In this document: positions 1-9,543 of the stretch, in pieces | Numbering within the stretch: position 1 is the stretch's first letter | Layout of the letters: each line of letters starts with the position of its first letter | Assembly (NCBI GenBank): GCA_964622305.1 | Contig: CAZUPR010000010.1 | Span: 1 to 38,886 of the forward strand | Direction: 5' to 3' | Source of the DNA: SKKY01 sp964622305 | Lineage (GTDB): Bacteria > Bacillota > Peptococcia > Peptococcales > SKKY01 | Length of the DNA stretch: 38,886 bases | Position numbers and translations under genes: made by a program | The notes under the pieces: generated by a model | Told to the model about the DNA's origin: nothing | The model's input: only the letters and a program-made list of their open reading frames with translations | Database searches by the model: none

Positions 1-13
1 ACGGTGGAGATGT

Positions 14-1360
14 TTACGAATTTTTGTGGGACAAAAGTACGCACGTCTCAACGTGACTGGTCTGGGGGAACATATCCACTCCAACCACTTTTTCGATCTT
101 GTATCCTTCTTCTGTTAAAATTTTCAGGTCTCGACCCAAACTACCAGGATTGCAGGATACATAAAGAATTGTAGGGACTTTCATTTTACTAGCAGCTTCT
201 AAAACTTCCCTCTTACATCCCGCTCTTGGGGGGTCCAAAATTATTACATCTGGGGCACTTTCCATGTGTTTTTTCTCTGCTAGTTCTGGCAGGATTTCTT
301 CTACCTTTCCTACTATAAACTCTATGTTATCTATCCCGTTTAATCTTGCAGCTAGTTGTCCTTCTTTTTTTGCTCCTTCATATTGATCGATAGAAATAAC
401 CTTCCTGGCCCCCTGGGCAATAAAGCTGCCGATGGTGCCGATGCCTCCGTAAGCATCAATAATCAGGTTTGCTTGAGCTGCTCCAGATTCTATCTCTAAA
501 TAATCAGCAACTTTTTCATATAATTTCAAGGTCTGACTCTTATGTACTTGAAAAAAAGTTTCTGGCCAGATTCTAAAATTCAAGTGGCCGATAGAATCTT
601 CTAAGAAACCACTATCACTTTGTTTGCCTTTTGCTCCTTCCAGTAAGTTGTATTCATTAAGATACAGGGCACTTACTTGTGGGAAATTACTAATAACTAT
701 TTCTTTAAGCCTTTCTTTTAAATGAGAACCTGCAAGTTCTTTACCATAAAAAACTAGCATCATCTGGCCACTTTTTCCGCTCTCTCTAATCATTAAGTTT
801 TCCAGATTCCCAAAAAGCCCAGCCTGCCTCTTCTCTTCCTGACCAATAATTTCTGCCAAATCTTTTAGGAGCTGATTGACCTGGTCGGAGTAGAGAATGC
901 TTTCTTTCGAATTCCTAAAAACATGGCTGCCTTCTTCGTAAAATCCAAAAGAAAGACTCCCATCCATTGCAAAATTCATACGAAAGCGACCCTTATTACG
1001 ATATTTTTCTGCTAAGTCTGCCGGCAAAATATCTTCCCTGAGGGCCTGGTCAATCCCCGGCAATTTTCTTAAAGCATTGTTAATTATTTCTTCCTTAATC
1101 TCCAGTTGGTGCTTATAGCTAGCGTGAGCCAGATTGCAACCACCTGTCTGCTCTGTGTCTGCTGCCACTCTCTCTGGGGACTCTTCTATGATTTCCACAA
1201 TTTTTGCCAGGGCATAGTTTTTCTTTTTCTCAGTAATTTCAACTTCTACCAGCTCTCCCTTGAGAGCTCCCTCTATAAAAAGAACCAGCTTATCCAAGCG
1301 GGCAATTCCCTTGCCCTCATGTGAATAAGCTGTAATTCTTACTATCTCTGTATTTTTCAT
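14..1360 (-). CDS. rlmD: 23S rRNA (uracil-5-)-methyltransferase, RlmD/RlmCD family
   Basis: This 448-residue protein is a TrmA/RumA-type enzyme that uses S-adenosylmethionine to methylate C5 of a uridine in 23S rRNA. An N-terminal TRAM RNA-binding domain covers about residues 1-60. The SAM-binding motif DAYGGIGTIG is near 302-311, DPPRAG is near 376, and the catalytic cysteine lies in SCNP at about 403. The region that normally holds a four-cysteine Fe-S site has only one visible cysteine (GGCNLAH, C75), so a 4Fe-4S cluster is unlikely. Bacillus RlmCD modifies two positions (747 and 1939); which site or sites are used here cannot be told. The start overlaps the upstream gene's stop as ATGA, so the two are translationally coupled. 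An AAGGAG-like site lies 11 nt upstream. Confidence 0.93.
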   Translation of the reverse strand: MKNTEIVRITAYSHEGKGIARLDKLVLFIEGALKGELVEVEITEKKKNYALAKIVEIIEESPERVAADTEQTGGCNLAHASYKHQLEIKEEIINNALRKLPGIDQALREDILPADLAEKYRNKGRFRMNFAMDGSLSFGFYEEGSHVFRNSKESILYSDQVNQLLKDLAEIIGQEEKRQAGLFGNLENLMIRESGKSGQMMLVFYGKELAGSHLKERLKEIVISNFPQVSALYLNEYNLLEGAKGKQSDSGFLEDSIGHLNFRIWPETFFQVHKSQTLKLYEKVADYLEIESGAAQANLIIDAYGGIGTIGSFIAQGARKVISIDQYEGAKKEGQLAARLNGIDNIEFIVGKVEEILPELAEKKHMESAPDVIILDPPRAGCKREVLEAASKMKVPTILYVSCNPGSLGRDLKILTEEGYKIEKVVGVDMFPQTSHVETCVLLSHKNS

Positions 1361-2097
1361 GGGAGTTGATTCTCCTTTATAAGACTGCCACTTATAGTAA
1401 ATTGACCTTTTGGCTGGATTTCATTATTTAGGCTATCAAGCATCTCAGCTCTGTCAATTTGGTTTGTCCGGTAAAAAATTCCTTCCATTTTATATCCTGG
1501 GAGTATTTTTCCCACATCTTCAAGGCCCAGAGCATCACTACGCCAGCCAGTAATTTTATAGAGAGCCTTGTTAATAGTGTCTGTTTCCAGCTCTTCTTCA
1601 TCTGGAGCAATAAGCACAATCCAGGAAAATTTTTCCAATAAATCTTCTTCCTTGTATATCCCTTCTCTTAAAACTGCCTCCAGGCTACGGCCTGCCAAAA
1701 GCTTATCTTCACTGGCCTTAAAGAATATACGGTAATAGGGAAAGCGGCTCATAGCTCCTGGCAAATCTCTGCTTATCCAGGACACTTCTTCCGGCAACTC
1801 TGTCATTTTGGGCATAAGAGTATAGCCAGTGGCATCAAAAATATCGGCATTACCCCGTCTGATGTTTTTACTGACTGTTTTAATAATCCCATCAGAAATC
1901 CCGATGTGGGCTTCCACAACCCCTCCGCCAGTGCCATCTATGATTCTGGCATTTTTAATTACCAGATCATAGGGATTGGCATGACGAAAGAAATCGTCTT
2001 TCCCCTTTTGCTTGGCAAATTCCAAGGCAAAAAAGGAAAGAAGAAAGGTCACTAAAAATATTAAAAATACTGATAAGATAATTTTGAACCTGTCCAT
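1357..2097 (-). CDS. Membrane-anchored protein with degenerate amidohydrolase N-terminal domain (unknown function)
   Basis: This 246-residue protein is not a recognised family member as a whole. Residues about 6-30 form a hydrophobic helix that reads as an uncleaved signal anchor, so the rest should be extracytoplasmic. Residues 43-96 (DLVIKNARIIDGTGGG ... GYTLMP) closely resemble the small beta domain that opens amidohydrolases such as D-aminoacylase or dihydroorotase. The metal-binding HxH that should follow after MPGFID is absent; the sequence turns to MPKMTELPEE. The C-terminal 150 residues resemble nothing I know and contain a segment (FSWIVLIAPDEEELE) that looks like a soluble alpha/beta strand-loop. 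The gene lies 34 nt after gatB and overlaps rlmD by 4 nt. In Bacillus the gat cluster also carries a membrane-anchored protein of unrelated sequence (CamS/YerH). No enzymatic function is claimed. Confidence 0.8.
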   Translation of the reverse strand: MDRFKIILSVFLIFLVTFLLSFFALEFAKQKGKDDFFRHANPYDLVIKNARIIDGTGGGVVEAHIGISDGIIKTVSKNIRRGNADIFDATGYTLMPKMTELPEEVSWISRDLPGAMSRFPYYRIFFKASEDKLLAGRSLEAVLREGIYKEEDLLEKFSWIVLIAPDEEELETDTINKALYKITGWRSDALGLEDVGKILPGYKMEGIFYRTNQIDRAEMLDSLNNEIQPKGQFTISGSLIKENQLP

Positions 2098-2131
2098 GGC
2101 ATAACTTATCCTTTAACTTATACTTAGTCTT

Positions 2132-3574
2132 TTAGTCTTTTAATTTATCAGCAAGCATCTTGTTAACCAGGCCAGGGTTAGCCTGACCGCCGGTTTCCTT
2201 CATCATCTGGCCTACTAAAAATCCTATGGCTCTCTTGTTGCCAGACTTATAATCTTCAACAGATTTTGGGTTTGCAGCCAGAACTCTGTCGATAATTTGT
2301 CCTAATTCACCTTCGTCAGAAATCTGAACCAGGCCTTTTTCTTCAACAATCTGAGCAGGGTCTTTGCCATTTTCAAACATTTCTTCAAAAACAGTCTTGG
2401 CAATTTTTCCGCTTATTTTTCCATCATCAACCAGCTGTAAGAGTTCAGCCAATTGTTTTGGCTGGATTGGAGTTTGCCCAATTTCTAGCTGGGCAGCATT
2501 TAAAAGACGGCCATATTCAACCATGAGCCAGTTGCTGAGTTTTTTAGCATCAGAGTAAAGTGCCAAAGTCTGGTCAAAAAAGACTGCCATAGCCTTTGAA
2601 GCTGTGATAACTGAGGCATCATATTCTGGCAGGCCTAATTCTTCTATCAGTCTCTGTTTTTTTACATCAGGAAGTTCTGGCATATTTTGCCTGATTTCTT
2701 CAATGTACTCTTGACTAATGATTATTGGCACCAAGTCTGGATCTGGAAAATAGCGGTAGTCATTAGCCTCTTCCTTGCCTCTCATGGGCAGGGTAATTCC
2801 CTGTGCATCATCCCAGGTTCTTGTTTCCTGAAAAATCTGTCCACCATCTTCAATAACTTCTATATGTCTTTCAACTTCATGTTCAATTGCCCTTTGTACT
2901 GCCCTAAAGGAGTTTAGGTTTTTAACTTCTGAACGAACGCCAAATTCTTTTTGTCCAAAGGGACGGATAGAAACGTTAGCATCACAACGGAGGGAACCTT
3001 CTTCCATCTTTACGTCAGATACTCCTGTATATTCTATATAGGCTTTAAGTTTTTCTAAGAATACTTTGGCCTCTTCTGATGACCTCATATCCGGCTCAGA
3101 AACTATCTCGATCAAAGGAACTCCTGCCCTGTTATAGTCAACAAGAGATGAATCTGATTCAGAGATGGTATCTCCTTCATGAACCAGCTTACCGGCATCT
3201 TCTTCCAGGTGGATTCTGGTGATGCCAATCCTTTTATGCTCTCCCTCAACTTCTATATCCATCCAGCCTTTATTACAAATGGGATAGTAGAACTGGGAAA
3301 TCTGGTAGGCCTTGCTATTATCAGCATAATAGTAGTTTTTCCTGTCGAACTTACTGTATTCTGCAATATCACAATTAAGGGCTAAACCTGCCTTTACGGC
3401 ATATTCAACTACCTTTTCATTTAAAAGAGGCAAAGAACCAGGCAGGCCCAAACAACCTGGACAAACATTGGTATTGGGTGCTGCACCAAACTCATTAGGG
3501 CAGTTGCAGAAAATCTTTGTCTTTGTTTTTAACTCAATATGGACTTCCAGTCCGATTACTACTTCATATTTCAT
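2132..3574 (-). CDS. gatB: Aspartyl/glutamyl-tRNA amidotransferase subunit B
   Basis: GatB is the kinase and tRNA-binding subunit of the GatCAB amidotransferase, which converts misacylated Glu-tRNA(Gln) and/or Asp-tRNA(Asn) to Gln-tRNA(Gln) and/or Asn-tRNA(Asn) in the cytoplasm. The protein starts with the hallmark YEVVIGLEVHIEL. It has the cysteine-rich zinc motif (CNCPNEF ... CPGCLG) within the first 45 residues and ends with a YqeY/GatB helical domain (IGFLVGQMMKETGGQANPG). Its 480 residues are full family length. The start codon overlaps the gatA stop by 4 nt (ATGA). The presence of GatCAB implies that at least one of GlnRS or AsnRS is missing in this organism. Confidence 0.97.
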   Translation of the reverse strand: MKYEVVIGLEVHIELKTKTKIFCNCPNEFGAAPNTNVCPGCLGLPGSLPLLNEKVVEYAVKAGLALNCDIAEYSKFDRKNYYYADNSKAYQISQFYYPICNKGWMDIEVEGEHKRIGITRIHLEEDAGKLVHEGDTISESDSSLVDYNRAGVPLIEIVSEPDMRSSEEAKVFLEKLKAYIEYTGVSDVKMEEGSLRCDANVSIRPFGQKEFGVRSEVKNLNSFRAVQRAIEHEVERHIEVIEDGGQIFQETRTWDDAQGITLPMRGKEEANDYRYFPDPDLVPIIISQEYIEEIRQNMPELPDVKKQRLIEELGLPEYDASVITASKAMAVFFDQTLALYSDAKKLSNWLMVEYGRLLNAAQLEIGQTPIQPKQLAELLQLVDDGKISGKIAKTVFEEMFENGKDPAQIVEEKGLVQISDEGELGQIIDRVLAANPKSVEDYKSGNKRAIGFLVGQMMKETGGQANPGLVNKMLADKLKD

Positions 3575-5013
3575 TCTGCTCTCCCCCCATTTCTTCCTTC
3601 TAACTCATAGGCAGCCGCAAAAATTTTCTCTTCTGAGAAAAGAGGTCCCATAAGCTGCAGGCCAACTGGCATACCATCTGACTTACCCCAAGGTAAGGAT
3701 AGGGCTGGCAGGCCGGCTAAGTTGGCCGGAATGGTGCAGATATCTTGCAACTGCATGCTAACTGCATCTTTTACCTGACCAAATTTGAAGGCTACGTCTG
3801 GACTGGTTGGAGTTAGGAGCAGGTCAAAGTTTGCAAAAACACCATCGAAATCCTCTTTCACCATTCTTCTGGCCCTTAGGGCTTGCATATAGTATTTTTC
3901 ATAATTATCTGCACTGAGTGCATAAGCGCCCAAAAGAAGTTTGGTCTTAACATTGGAGCCAAAACCTTCCTCTCTGGTATTAAGAAACATTTCTAAAAGA
4001 CTGTCAGCTTTTTCTGATCTTAATCCATAGCGAACACCGTCATAGCGGGCTAAATCTGAGCTGGCCTCAGCTGCTGAAATAATATAATAAGCTGCAGCTG
4101 CATATTTGCTATTTGGCAGGGAACATTCCTCAACGATTGCTCCCATATCTGTAAGTTCTTTGGCCGCCTTTTCCCAGCTTTTTTTGACATCATCTGTGAG
4201 ATTTAAGTCAAAAAATTCTTTGGGGAGTCCAATCTTCATTCCTTTTACACCAGAAGTCAAAGCCTGGGTAAAATCAGGGTAATCTCTTTTTGCTGATGTC
4301 GATTCTTCTTTGTCGTAACCCGCAATAGCTGAGTAAACTAAAGCTGAATCCCTGACATCCTTGGTCAAGGGCCCTATTTGGTCCATGGATGGTGCCATAG
4401 CTATAAGGCCTCTTCTGGAAACAGAGCCATAACTTGGTTTTAATCCAACTAAACCGCAAAAAGCTGCTGGTTGTCTGATTGATCCGCCAGTATCAGAACC
4501 CAGACTGAAAAAAGCTTGACCAGAAGCTACAGCTGCTGCTGGCCCACCTGAGGAACCACCTGGAACTCTGCTTAAATCCAGAGGATTTTTAGTCAACTTG
4601 TAGGCTGATGTTTCATTGGAAGAGCCCATGGCAAATTCATCCATATTAAGCTTACCCAAAAGAAGAGCATCTTCCTGGTCCAGCATATCTACAACTCTGG
4701 CGTTATAGGGCGGAAGGTAGTTATAGAGCATTTTGGATCCTGCTGTAGTCAGCAAATCTTTGGTGGATATATTGTCTTTAAGAGCCATGGGCACACCGGC
4801 TAAGAGGCCAACTTTTTCATTGGCTGCTCTTTTCTTGTCCACCTGATTGGCCTTTTCTAAGGCTGCCTCTTTATTAAGAGCTAAGAAGGCTCCTATTTCT
4901 CCGTCTTTTTCTTCTATCAGTTTAAAAGCATCTTCAGCCGCTTCTCTGGCAGATACTTCTTTTTTATTAAGTAACTCTACTAATTCATGAACCTTATATT
5001 GTGAATATGACAT
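3571..5013 (-). CDS. gatA: Aspartyl/glutamyl-tRNA amidotransferase subunit A
   Basis: GatA is the amidase subunit. It hydrolyses glutamine and channels ammonia to GatB for transamidation of Glu-tRNA(Gln)/Asp-tRNA(Asn). The amidase-signature Ser-cisSer-Lys triad is intact: Lys79 in GVPMALKDN, cis-Ser154 in GGSSGGPAAA, and nucleophile Ser178 in GSDTGGSIRQP. Total length is 480 residues, as expected for the family. The gene lies between gatC (15 nt upstream) and gatB (4-nt overlap), giving stoichiometric co-translation of the three subunits. Confidence 0.97.
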   Translation of the reverse strand: MSYSQYKVHELVELLNKKEVSAREAAEDAFKLIEEKDGEIGAFLALNKEAALEKANQVDKKRAANEKVGLLAGVPMALKDNISTKDLLTTAGSKMLYNYLPPYNARVVDMLDQEDALLLGKLNMDEFAMGSSNETSAYKLTKNPLDLSRVPGGSSGGPAAAVASGQAFFSLGSDTGGSIRQPAAFCGLVGLKPSYGSVSRRGLIAMAPSMDQIGPLTKDVRDSALVYSAIAGYDKEESTSAKRDYPDFTQALTSGVKGMKIGLPKEFFDLNLTDDVKKSWEKAAKELTDMGAIVEECSLPNSKYAAAAYYIISAAEASSDLARYDGVRYGLRSEKADSLLEMFLNTREEGFGSNVKTKLLLGAYALSADNYEKYYMQALRARRMVKEDFDGVFANFDLLLTPTSPDVAFKFGQVKDAVSMQLQDICTIPANLAGLPALSLPWGKSDGMPVGLQLMGPLFSEEKIFAAAYELEGRNGGRAE

Positions 5014-5028
5014 TTTCTATCCCCTCTC

Positions 5029-5313
5029 TTAGACTATCTTTGGAACCCTGAACATTCCTTGAACTTCTTCTGGTGCATTTTTAAGAGCAATCTCATTACT
5101 TAAACTTCCACCAGGCTCATCTTTGCGGAAAATATTGATATTTTCATGCACATAAATCAGTTCTTTTTTCTCCAGGTCTTTTATTTCATCCAGCAACTGG
5201 ACGTAGTCAAGAATTTCATTGAGTTTTTTGCTTTGCAAGCTGGCTTCCTGATCGGAAATCCCAATCCTTAAGGAGTTTGCAAGCAATTTTACTTTATCTT
5301 CATTTAAATTCAT
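5029..5313 (-). CDS. gatC: Aspartyl/glutamyl-tRNA amidotransferase subunit C
   Basis: This 94-residue protein has the GatC pattern: an N-terminal helical half (KLLANSLRIGISDQEA ... LNEILDYVQLLDEI) and a C-terminal extended stretch (RKDEPGGSLSNEIALKNAPE) ending in MFRVPKIV. GatC wraps around GatA and stabilises the GatA/GatB interface. It follows ligA by 16 nt and precedes gatA by 15 nt, so pcrA-ligA-gatCAB-rlmD reads as one operon. This order is shared with the Bacillus pcrA-ligA-yerH-gatCAB region. Confidence 0.95.
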   Translation of the reverse strand: MNLNEDKVKLLANSLRIGISDQEASLQSKKLNEILDYVQLLDEIKDLEKKELIYVHENINIFRKDEPGGSLSNEIALKNAPEEVQGMFRVPKIV

Positions 5314-5329
5314 AAGGCACCTTCCTCTT

Positions 5330-7330
5330 TTATATATAATCTTTCATTAATTCTAAAAATTCATCTTCATCCAGCATTTTGATTTCTAATTCCTGAGCCT
5401 TATCTTTTTTAGACCCGGCTTCCTGACCATATAGCAAAAAGTCTGTTTTTTTGCTTACGCTGCCAGTAACCCTGCCACCCATCTTTTCAATCAGTTCCTT
5501 GATTTGGCTCCTGTTGAACTTCTCTAAAGTACCTGTTACAACAAAATTCTTATGGGTCAGCCAGGATTCCTTAATCTCTTTTTTCTGGCCCTGCATATTC
5601 AGGCCCAGATTTTTAAGCTCTTCTATTATTTTTTTATTATGCTCTTCTCTAAAGAAATCATAAATGCTTTCCGACATTTTTTCTCCAATTTCGTCTATTT
5701 GCATGAGCTCTTCCATTTGAGCATCGGCAAGAGCATCCAGGGAGAGAAAATTTTCTGCCAAAAGTTGGGCTGCTTTCTGACCAACCAGTGGGATTCCCAA
5801 GGCTGCTATCAACTGAGCCAAAGAAGCTTTTTTGCTTTCTTCCAAAGCTGCAAGAAGATTGGAGGCTGATTTTTGGCCCATCCTTTCCAAACCCTCTAGC
5901 TTCTCCCTGTCCAGTTTGTAAAAATCGGCAATATTTTTTACAAGACCCTCATCATAAAGCTGAAAAACCAGTTGTCTGCCCAAGCCACTTATATCCATTC
6001 CAGCCTTAGAAGCGAAATGCTCCAAAGATCTTTTAATTTGGGCCGGACAAGAAAGGCTGTTACTGCAACGCAGGGCCGCCTCACCAGCAAGACGAATTGT
6101 TTTACTGGAACACACCGGGCAGAAAGGTGGAGGCAAAGTTAGAGGTAAATCTTCCTCTCTCTTATCCAAAAGGACTCTGACAACAGCTGGAATAATCTCA
6201 CCTGCTTTTTCAATGATGACCCTGTCGCCAATCCTGATATCTTTTTCATTTATATAGTCTTCATTGTGAAGCGTGGCTCTTCCAACCCTGCTGCCAGAAA
6301 CCAGGACAGGTTCTAAGATGGCTGTAGGAGTAATAGCCCCTGTTCGGCCAACAGTCCATTCTATGTCCACAACCTTGGTTTCAACTTGTTCAGGAGGGAA
6401 CTTAAAAGCAGTAGCCCACCTTGGATTACGGGCAGTAGCCCCCAGTTCAGCCTGGATATCCTTATTCAGAATTTTTATAACTAACCCATCTATTTCAAAT
6501 TCATAGTCATTTCTTTTATCATTAAAATTTAAACAATATTTAATTATTTCTTCCGGATCATTTGCATAAAATGGTTGAACTACTTTAAAACCCTCTTTTT
6601 TTAAAAGCTCAAGTTCATCCTTATGGTTGTCACTTCTTCTATCTTCAGAATAAATAAGTTCATAAAGGATAATCCTTAAGTCTCTCTTGGCAGCTACTTT
6701 AGGGTCTAATTGTCTAAGAGAACCTGCAGCAGCATTGCGGGGATTAGCGAAAAGATCTTCATTGTTTTCTAAACGTTGAAGATTAATTTTTTCAAAAGAT
6801 TTTTTGGGGATGTAGGCTTCGCCCCTGACAATAAATCTGCCAGGAAAGTCTATTTTTAGGGGGATATTTTTAATTGTTTTTACATTATATGTAACATCTT
6901 CACCAATAAGACCGTCACCTCTGGTAGCAGCAGTCTTCAAATAGGTGTTTTGGTAGTCTAGAACAATGGTTAAGCCATCTATTTTTGGTTCGACAGAAAA
7001 TTCAATCTCTTTATCCGTTAACTGGTTGGCAATTCTTTGAAAAAACTGTCTCAAGTCAGCTTCGTTAAAAGCATTGGAAAGGCTTAAAAGCTGACTATAA
7101 TGGCTTACTTGCGTAAATTTAGAAAGAGGTTCTCCCCCAACACGCATGGAAGGAGAATCCTCTGTCAAGAATTCTGGATATTGTTTTTCTAAATCTATCA
7201 GCTGACCCATAAGCTGGTCAAATTCGAAATCTGAAATCTCCGGGGCATCTTCAAGATAATATTTTTTATTGTGGTATTCTAATTCTTCTCTAAGTTTTTC
7301 TATTCTAAGTTTGGCTTCATTCTTTAGCAA
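5330..7330 (-). CDS. ligA: NAD-dependent DNA ligase
   Basis: LigA seals nicks in DNA during replication and repair, using NAD+. Domain order is complete over 666 residues. The Ia domain (YHNKKYY near residue 20) is followed by the adenylation domain with the nucleotide-linked lysine at about K116 (EPKIDG). Then come an OB fold, a four-cysteine zinc finger (CPVC ... CSNSLSCP), helix-hairpin-helix repeats, and a C-terminal BRCT domain (FVVTGTLEKFNRSQIKELIE). The start is TTG, 9 nt after a GGAGG site. It is 15 nt downstream of pcrA and presumably transcribed with it. Confidence 0.97.
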   Translation of the reverse strand: MLKNEAKLRIEKLREELEYHNKKYYLEDAPEISDFEFDQLMGQLIDLEKQYPEFLTEDSPSMRVGGEPLSKFTQVSHYSQLLSLSNAFNEADLRQFFQRIANQLTDKEIEFSVEPKIDGLTIVLDYQNTYLKTAATRGDGLIGEDVTYNVKTIKNIPLKIDFPGRFIVRGEAYIPKKSFEKINLQRLENNEDLFANPRNAAAGSLRQLDPKVAAKRDLRIILYELIYSEDRRSDNHKDELELLKKEGFKVVQPFYANDPEEIIKYCLNFNDKRNDYEFEIDGLVIKILNKDIQAELGATARNPRWATAFKFPPEQVETKVVDIEWTVGRTGAITPTAILEPVLVSGSRVGRATLHNEDYINEKDIRIGDRVIIEKAGEIIPAVVRVLLDKREEDLPLTLPPPFCPVCSSKTIRLAGEAALRCSNSLSCPAQIKRSLEHFASKAGMDISGLGRQLVFQLYDEGLVKNIADFYKLDREKLEGLERMGQKSASNLLAALEESKKASLAQLIAALGIPLVGQKAAQLLAENFLSLDALADAQMEELMQIDEIGEKMSESIYDFFREEHNKKIIEELKNLGLNMQGQKKEIKESWLTHKNFVVTGTLEKFNRSQIKELIEKMGGRVTGSVSKKTDFLLYGQEAGSKKDKAQELEIKMLDEDEFLELMKDYI

Positions 7331-7345
7331 GTGCCCCAGCCTCCG

Positions 7346-9505
7346 TTATTTAATCTTTACAATGGGCGCATATTTTGCAATCAATTTTTTTATACCCAAA
7401 TTAGGGAAGGCAACGCTTATTTCTGCATCGTCACCATCACCATGAAGGGCAACAATGGCTCCTACTCCCCATTTTTTATGTTGAATTTGGTCTCCTACAT
7501 TGAGGAAATCACTATCTTTACCAATGGGGGCAATCTTAGGCACTGTGTCCTGACTCATGTTGACCTGTTTCTCTTTAGACTCATCGTTATGAATCAGTTC
7601 TTGTGGTAATTCCGAAATAAAGCGAGACTGCTGATTATAGGTGTCGCGGCCAAACATCTTTCTTTTGTAGGCACGAGTTATAAAAAGTCTCTCTTCAGCA
7701 CGGGTCACAGCAACATAGCAAAGACGGCGTTCTTCTTCTATCTGCTCATCATCCTGAGAGTTGAGGCTTTTTGCATGAGGGAAAATATTTTCCTCAAGTC
7801 CTGTTAAAAAAACATTGGGAAATTCAAGACCCTTGGCTGAGTGGATGGTCATCATAACTACAGTATCATCAGCTTCTTCGTAGTTGTCTGTATCACTGAC
7901 CAAAGCAATGTCTGACAAGAATCCTGCCAAAGAACCTTCTTCAACATTTTGATCGTAATTACTTGTTACCGACAAAAACTCTTTAAGGTTTTCCAGGCGG
8001 CTCTCTGCTTCAATAGTCTTTTCTGTTTGTAAATCATCCCAATAGCCTGTTTCTGTAAGAACAGCCTCGGTAAGTTCAGTTACGCTTAGTTGGTCTACGC
8101 GCTCCTTGAAATTATCGACCATTTTTTTGAAATTTTTAATGGCTTCAGAAGTTCTTTTGCTAATTTCAGCTTCATCTGTATAGTCCATAGCCTCATAAAC
8201 TGTACTTGAGGCGGAGTTTGCATAGCTGCTTAATTTTTCCCAGCTACCTTCGCCAATACCTCTTTTAGGGCTGTTGATTACTCTTTTTAAGGAAACCTCA
8301 TCACCCGGATTGATCAAAAGTCTCAAATAGGCCAGGGTGTCCTTAATTTCTTTTCTTTCATAAAATTTCTGCCCGCCAAAAATGCTATAAGGAATACCTT
8401 TGCGGATAAAACCTTCTTCTATAGGACGAAACTGGGCAGTAGTCCGGCAAAGAACAGCAAAATCGCGATTCTTCTTATTTTCCCTTTCTTTAATTAATTC
8501 TATTTTATTAGAAATAAAGCTGGCCTCTTCTATTTCATCATAAGCAGGGTAATAATAAATTTTATCCCCCTCACCTTTATCAGTTACAAGAGTCTTATCT
8601 TTCCTTTTGGTATTTTTAGAAACGACAGCATTGGCTGCTGAAATTATGGTTGATGTTGAACGATAGTTCTGTTCAAGCTTTATAACCTTAGTTTCGTCAT
8701 AGTCTTTTTCAAAGTCCAAAATATTATTAATATCAGCACCGCGCCACTGATAAATGGATTGGTCATCATCTCCAACCACAGCTATGTTGCGACTTGCGGA
8801 AGCCAAAAGTTTTACAAGTTCATATTGAGCCTTGTTGGTGTCTTGATATTCGTCTACTAAAATATATTGGAATCTTTTTTGATATTTTTTTAGGACATCA
8901 GGATGTTCCTTAAAGAGCCTTACTGTAAGCATGATAAGATCATCAAAATCAAGAGCATTATATTCCTCGAGTTTTTTCTGATAATCTACATAAATTTCAG
9001 CTGCTATTTCATCCAGATATTCTTCAATATATTTACCTGTTTTATCAGGAGCAATCAGCTTGTTTTTAAATTTTGATATTCTGTCAGCAATAGTTTTAGG
9101 AGGATATTTCTTTTCCTCTAAATTTCTTTCCTTAAGAATATTTCTGATTACTGTTAGCTGATCCTGACTGTCATAGATTACAAAATCACTGCTGTAGCCA
9201 AGATTGTCTATATCTTGTCTTAAAATCCTCACGCACATGGAGTGGAAGGTACTGGTCCAAACCCTGTCGGCCTTGTCTGCAATCAAATCATGCAATCTCT
9301 TTTTCATTTCTGAGGCAGCCTTATTGGTAAATGTAATGGCAAGGATGTTGTAGGGATCAACCTTTTTTTCAAAAATTAAATAAGCTATCCTATGAATTAT
9401 AACCCTTGTTTTTCCTGAACCCGCGCCAGCTAAAATTAATAAAGGCCCTTCAACATGTTGAACAGCCTCCTTCTGTCTCGGATTAAGGTCTTTTAATAAA
9501 GTCAA
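7346..9505 (-). CDS. pcrA: ATP-dependent DNA helicase PcrA/UvrD
   Basis: PcrA is a superfamily 1A 3'-5' helicase acting in nucleotide excision repair, conflict resolution and plasmid replication. Walker A is GAGSGKT, motif II VDEYQDTN, motif III GDDDQSIYQWRGAD, motif V MTIHSAKGLEFPNVF and motif VI YVAVTRAEERL. The C-terminus is a Tudor-like module (VGDQIQHKKWGVGAIVAL) known in PcrA to contact RNA polymerase. I place the start at the TTG at 9505 because AAGGGG (9515-9520) lies 9 nt before it. An in-frame ATG at 9514 directly abuts that site and is a less likely start. An extended -10 promoter sits about 40 nt upstream. Confidence 0.96.
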   Translation of the reverse strand: MTLLKDLNPRQKEAVQHVEGPLLILAGAGSGKTRVIIHRIAYLIFEKKVDPYNILAITFTNKAASEMKKRLHDLIADKADRVWTSTFHSMCVRILRQDIDNLGYSSDFVIYDSQDQLTVIRNILKERNLEEKKYPPKTIADRISKFKNKLIAPDKTGKYIEEYLDEIAAEIYVDYQKKLEEYNALDFDDLIMLTVRLFKEHPDVLKKYQKRFQYILVDEYQDTNKAQYELVKLLASASRNIAVVGDDDQSIYQWRGADINNILDFEKDYDETKVIKLEQNYRSTSTIISAANAVVSKNTKRKDKTLVTDKGEGDKIYYYPAYDEIEEASFISNKIELIKERENKKNRDFAVLCRTTAQFRPIEEGFIRKGIPYSIFGGQKFYERKEIKDTLAYLRLLINPGDEVSLKRVINSPKRGIGEGSWEKLSSYANSASSTVYEAMDYTDEAEISKRTSEAIKNFKKMVDNFKERVDQLSVTELTEAVLTETGYWDDLQTEKTIEAESRLENLKEFLSVTSNYDQNVEEGSLAGFLSDIALVSDTDNYEEADDTVVMMTIHSAKGLEFPNVFLTGLEENIFPHAKSLNSQDDEQIEEERRLCYVAVTRAEERLFITRAYKRKMFGRDTYNQQSRFISELPQELIHNDESKEKQVNMSQDTVPKIAPIGKDSDFLNVGDQIQHKKWGVGAIVALHGDGDDAEISVAFPNLGIKKLIAKYAPIVKIK

Positions 9506-9543
9506 TATTAGCATCCCCTTAACTATTCCATTCTACTTACCTA

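Noticed and set aside
7331..7609. 92-codon plus-strand frame opposite the 3' end of pcrA
   Set aside because: It is wholly antisense to well-conserved PcrA C-terminal codons and lacks a ribosome-binding site.
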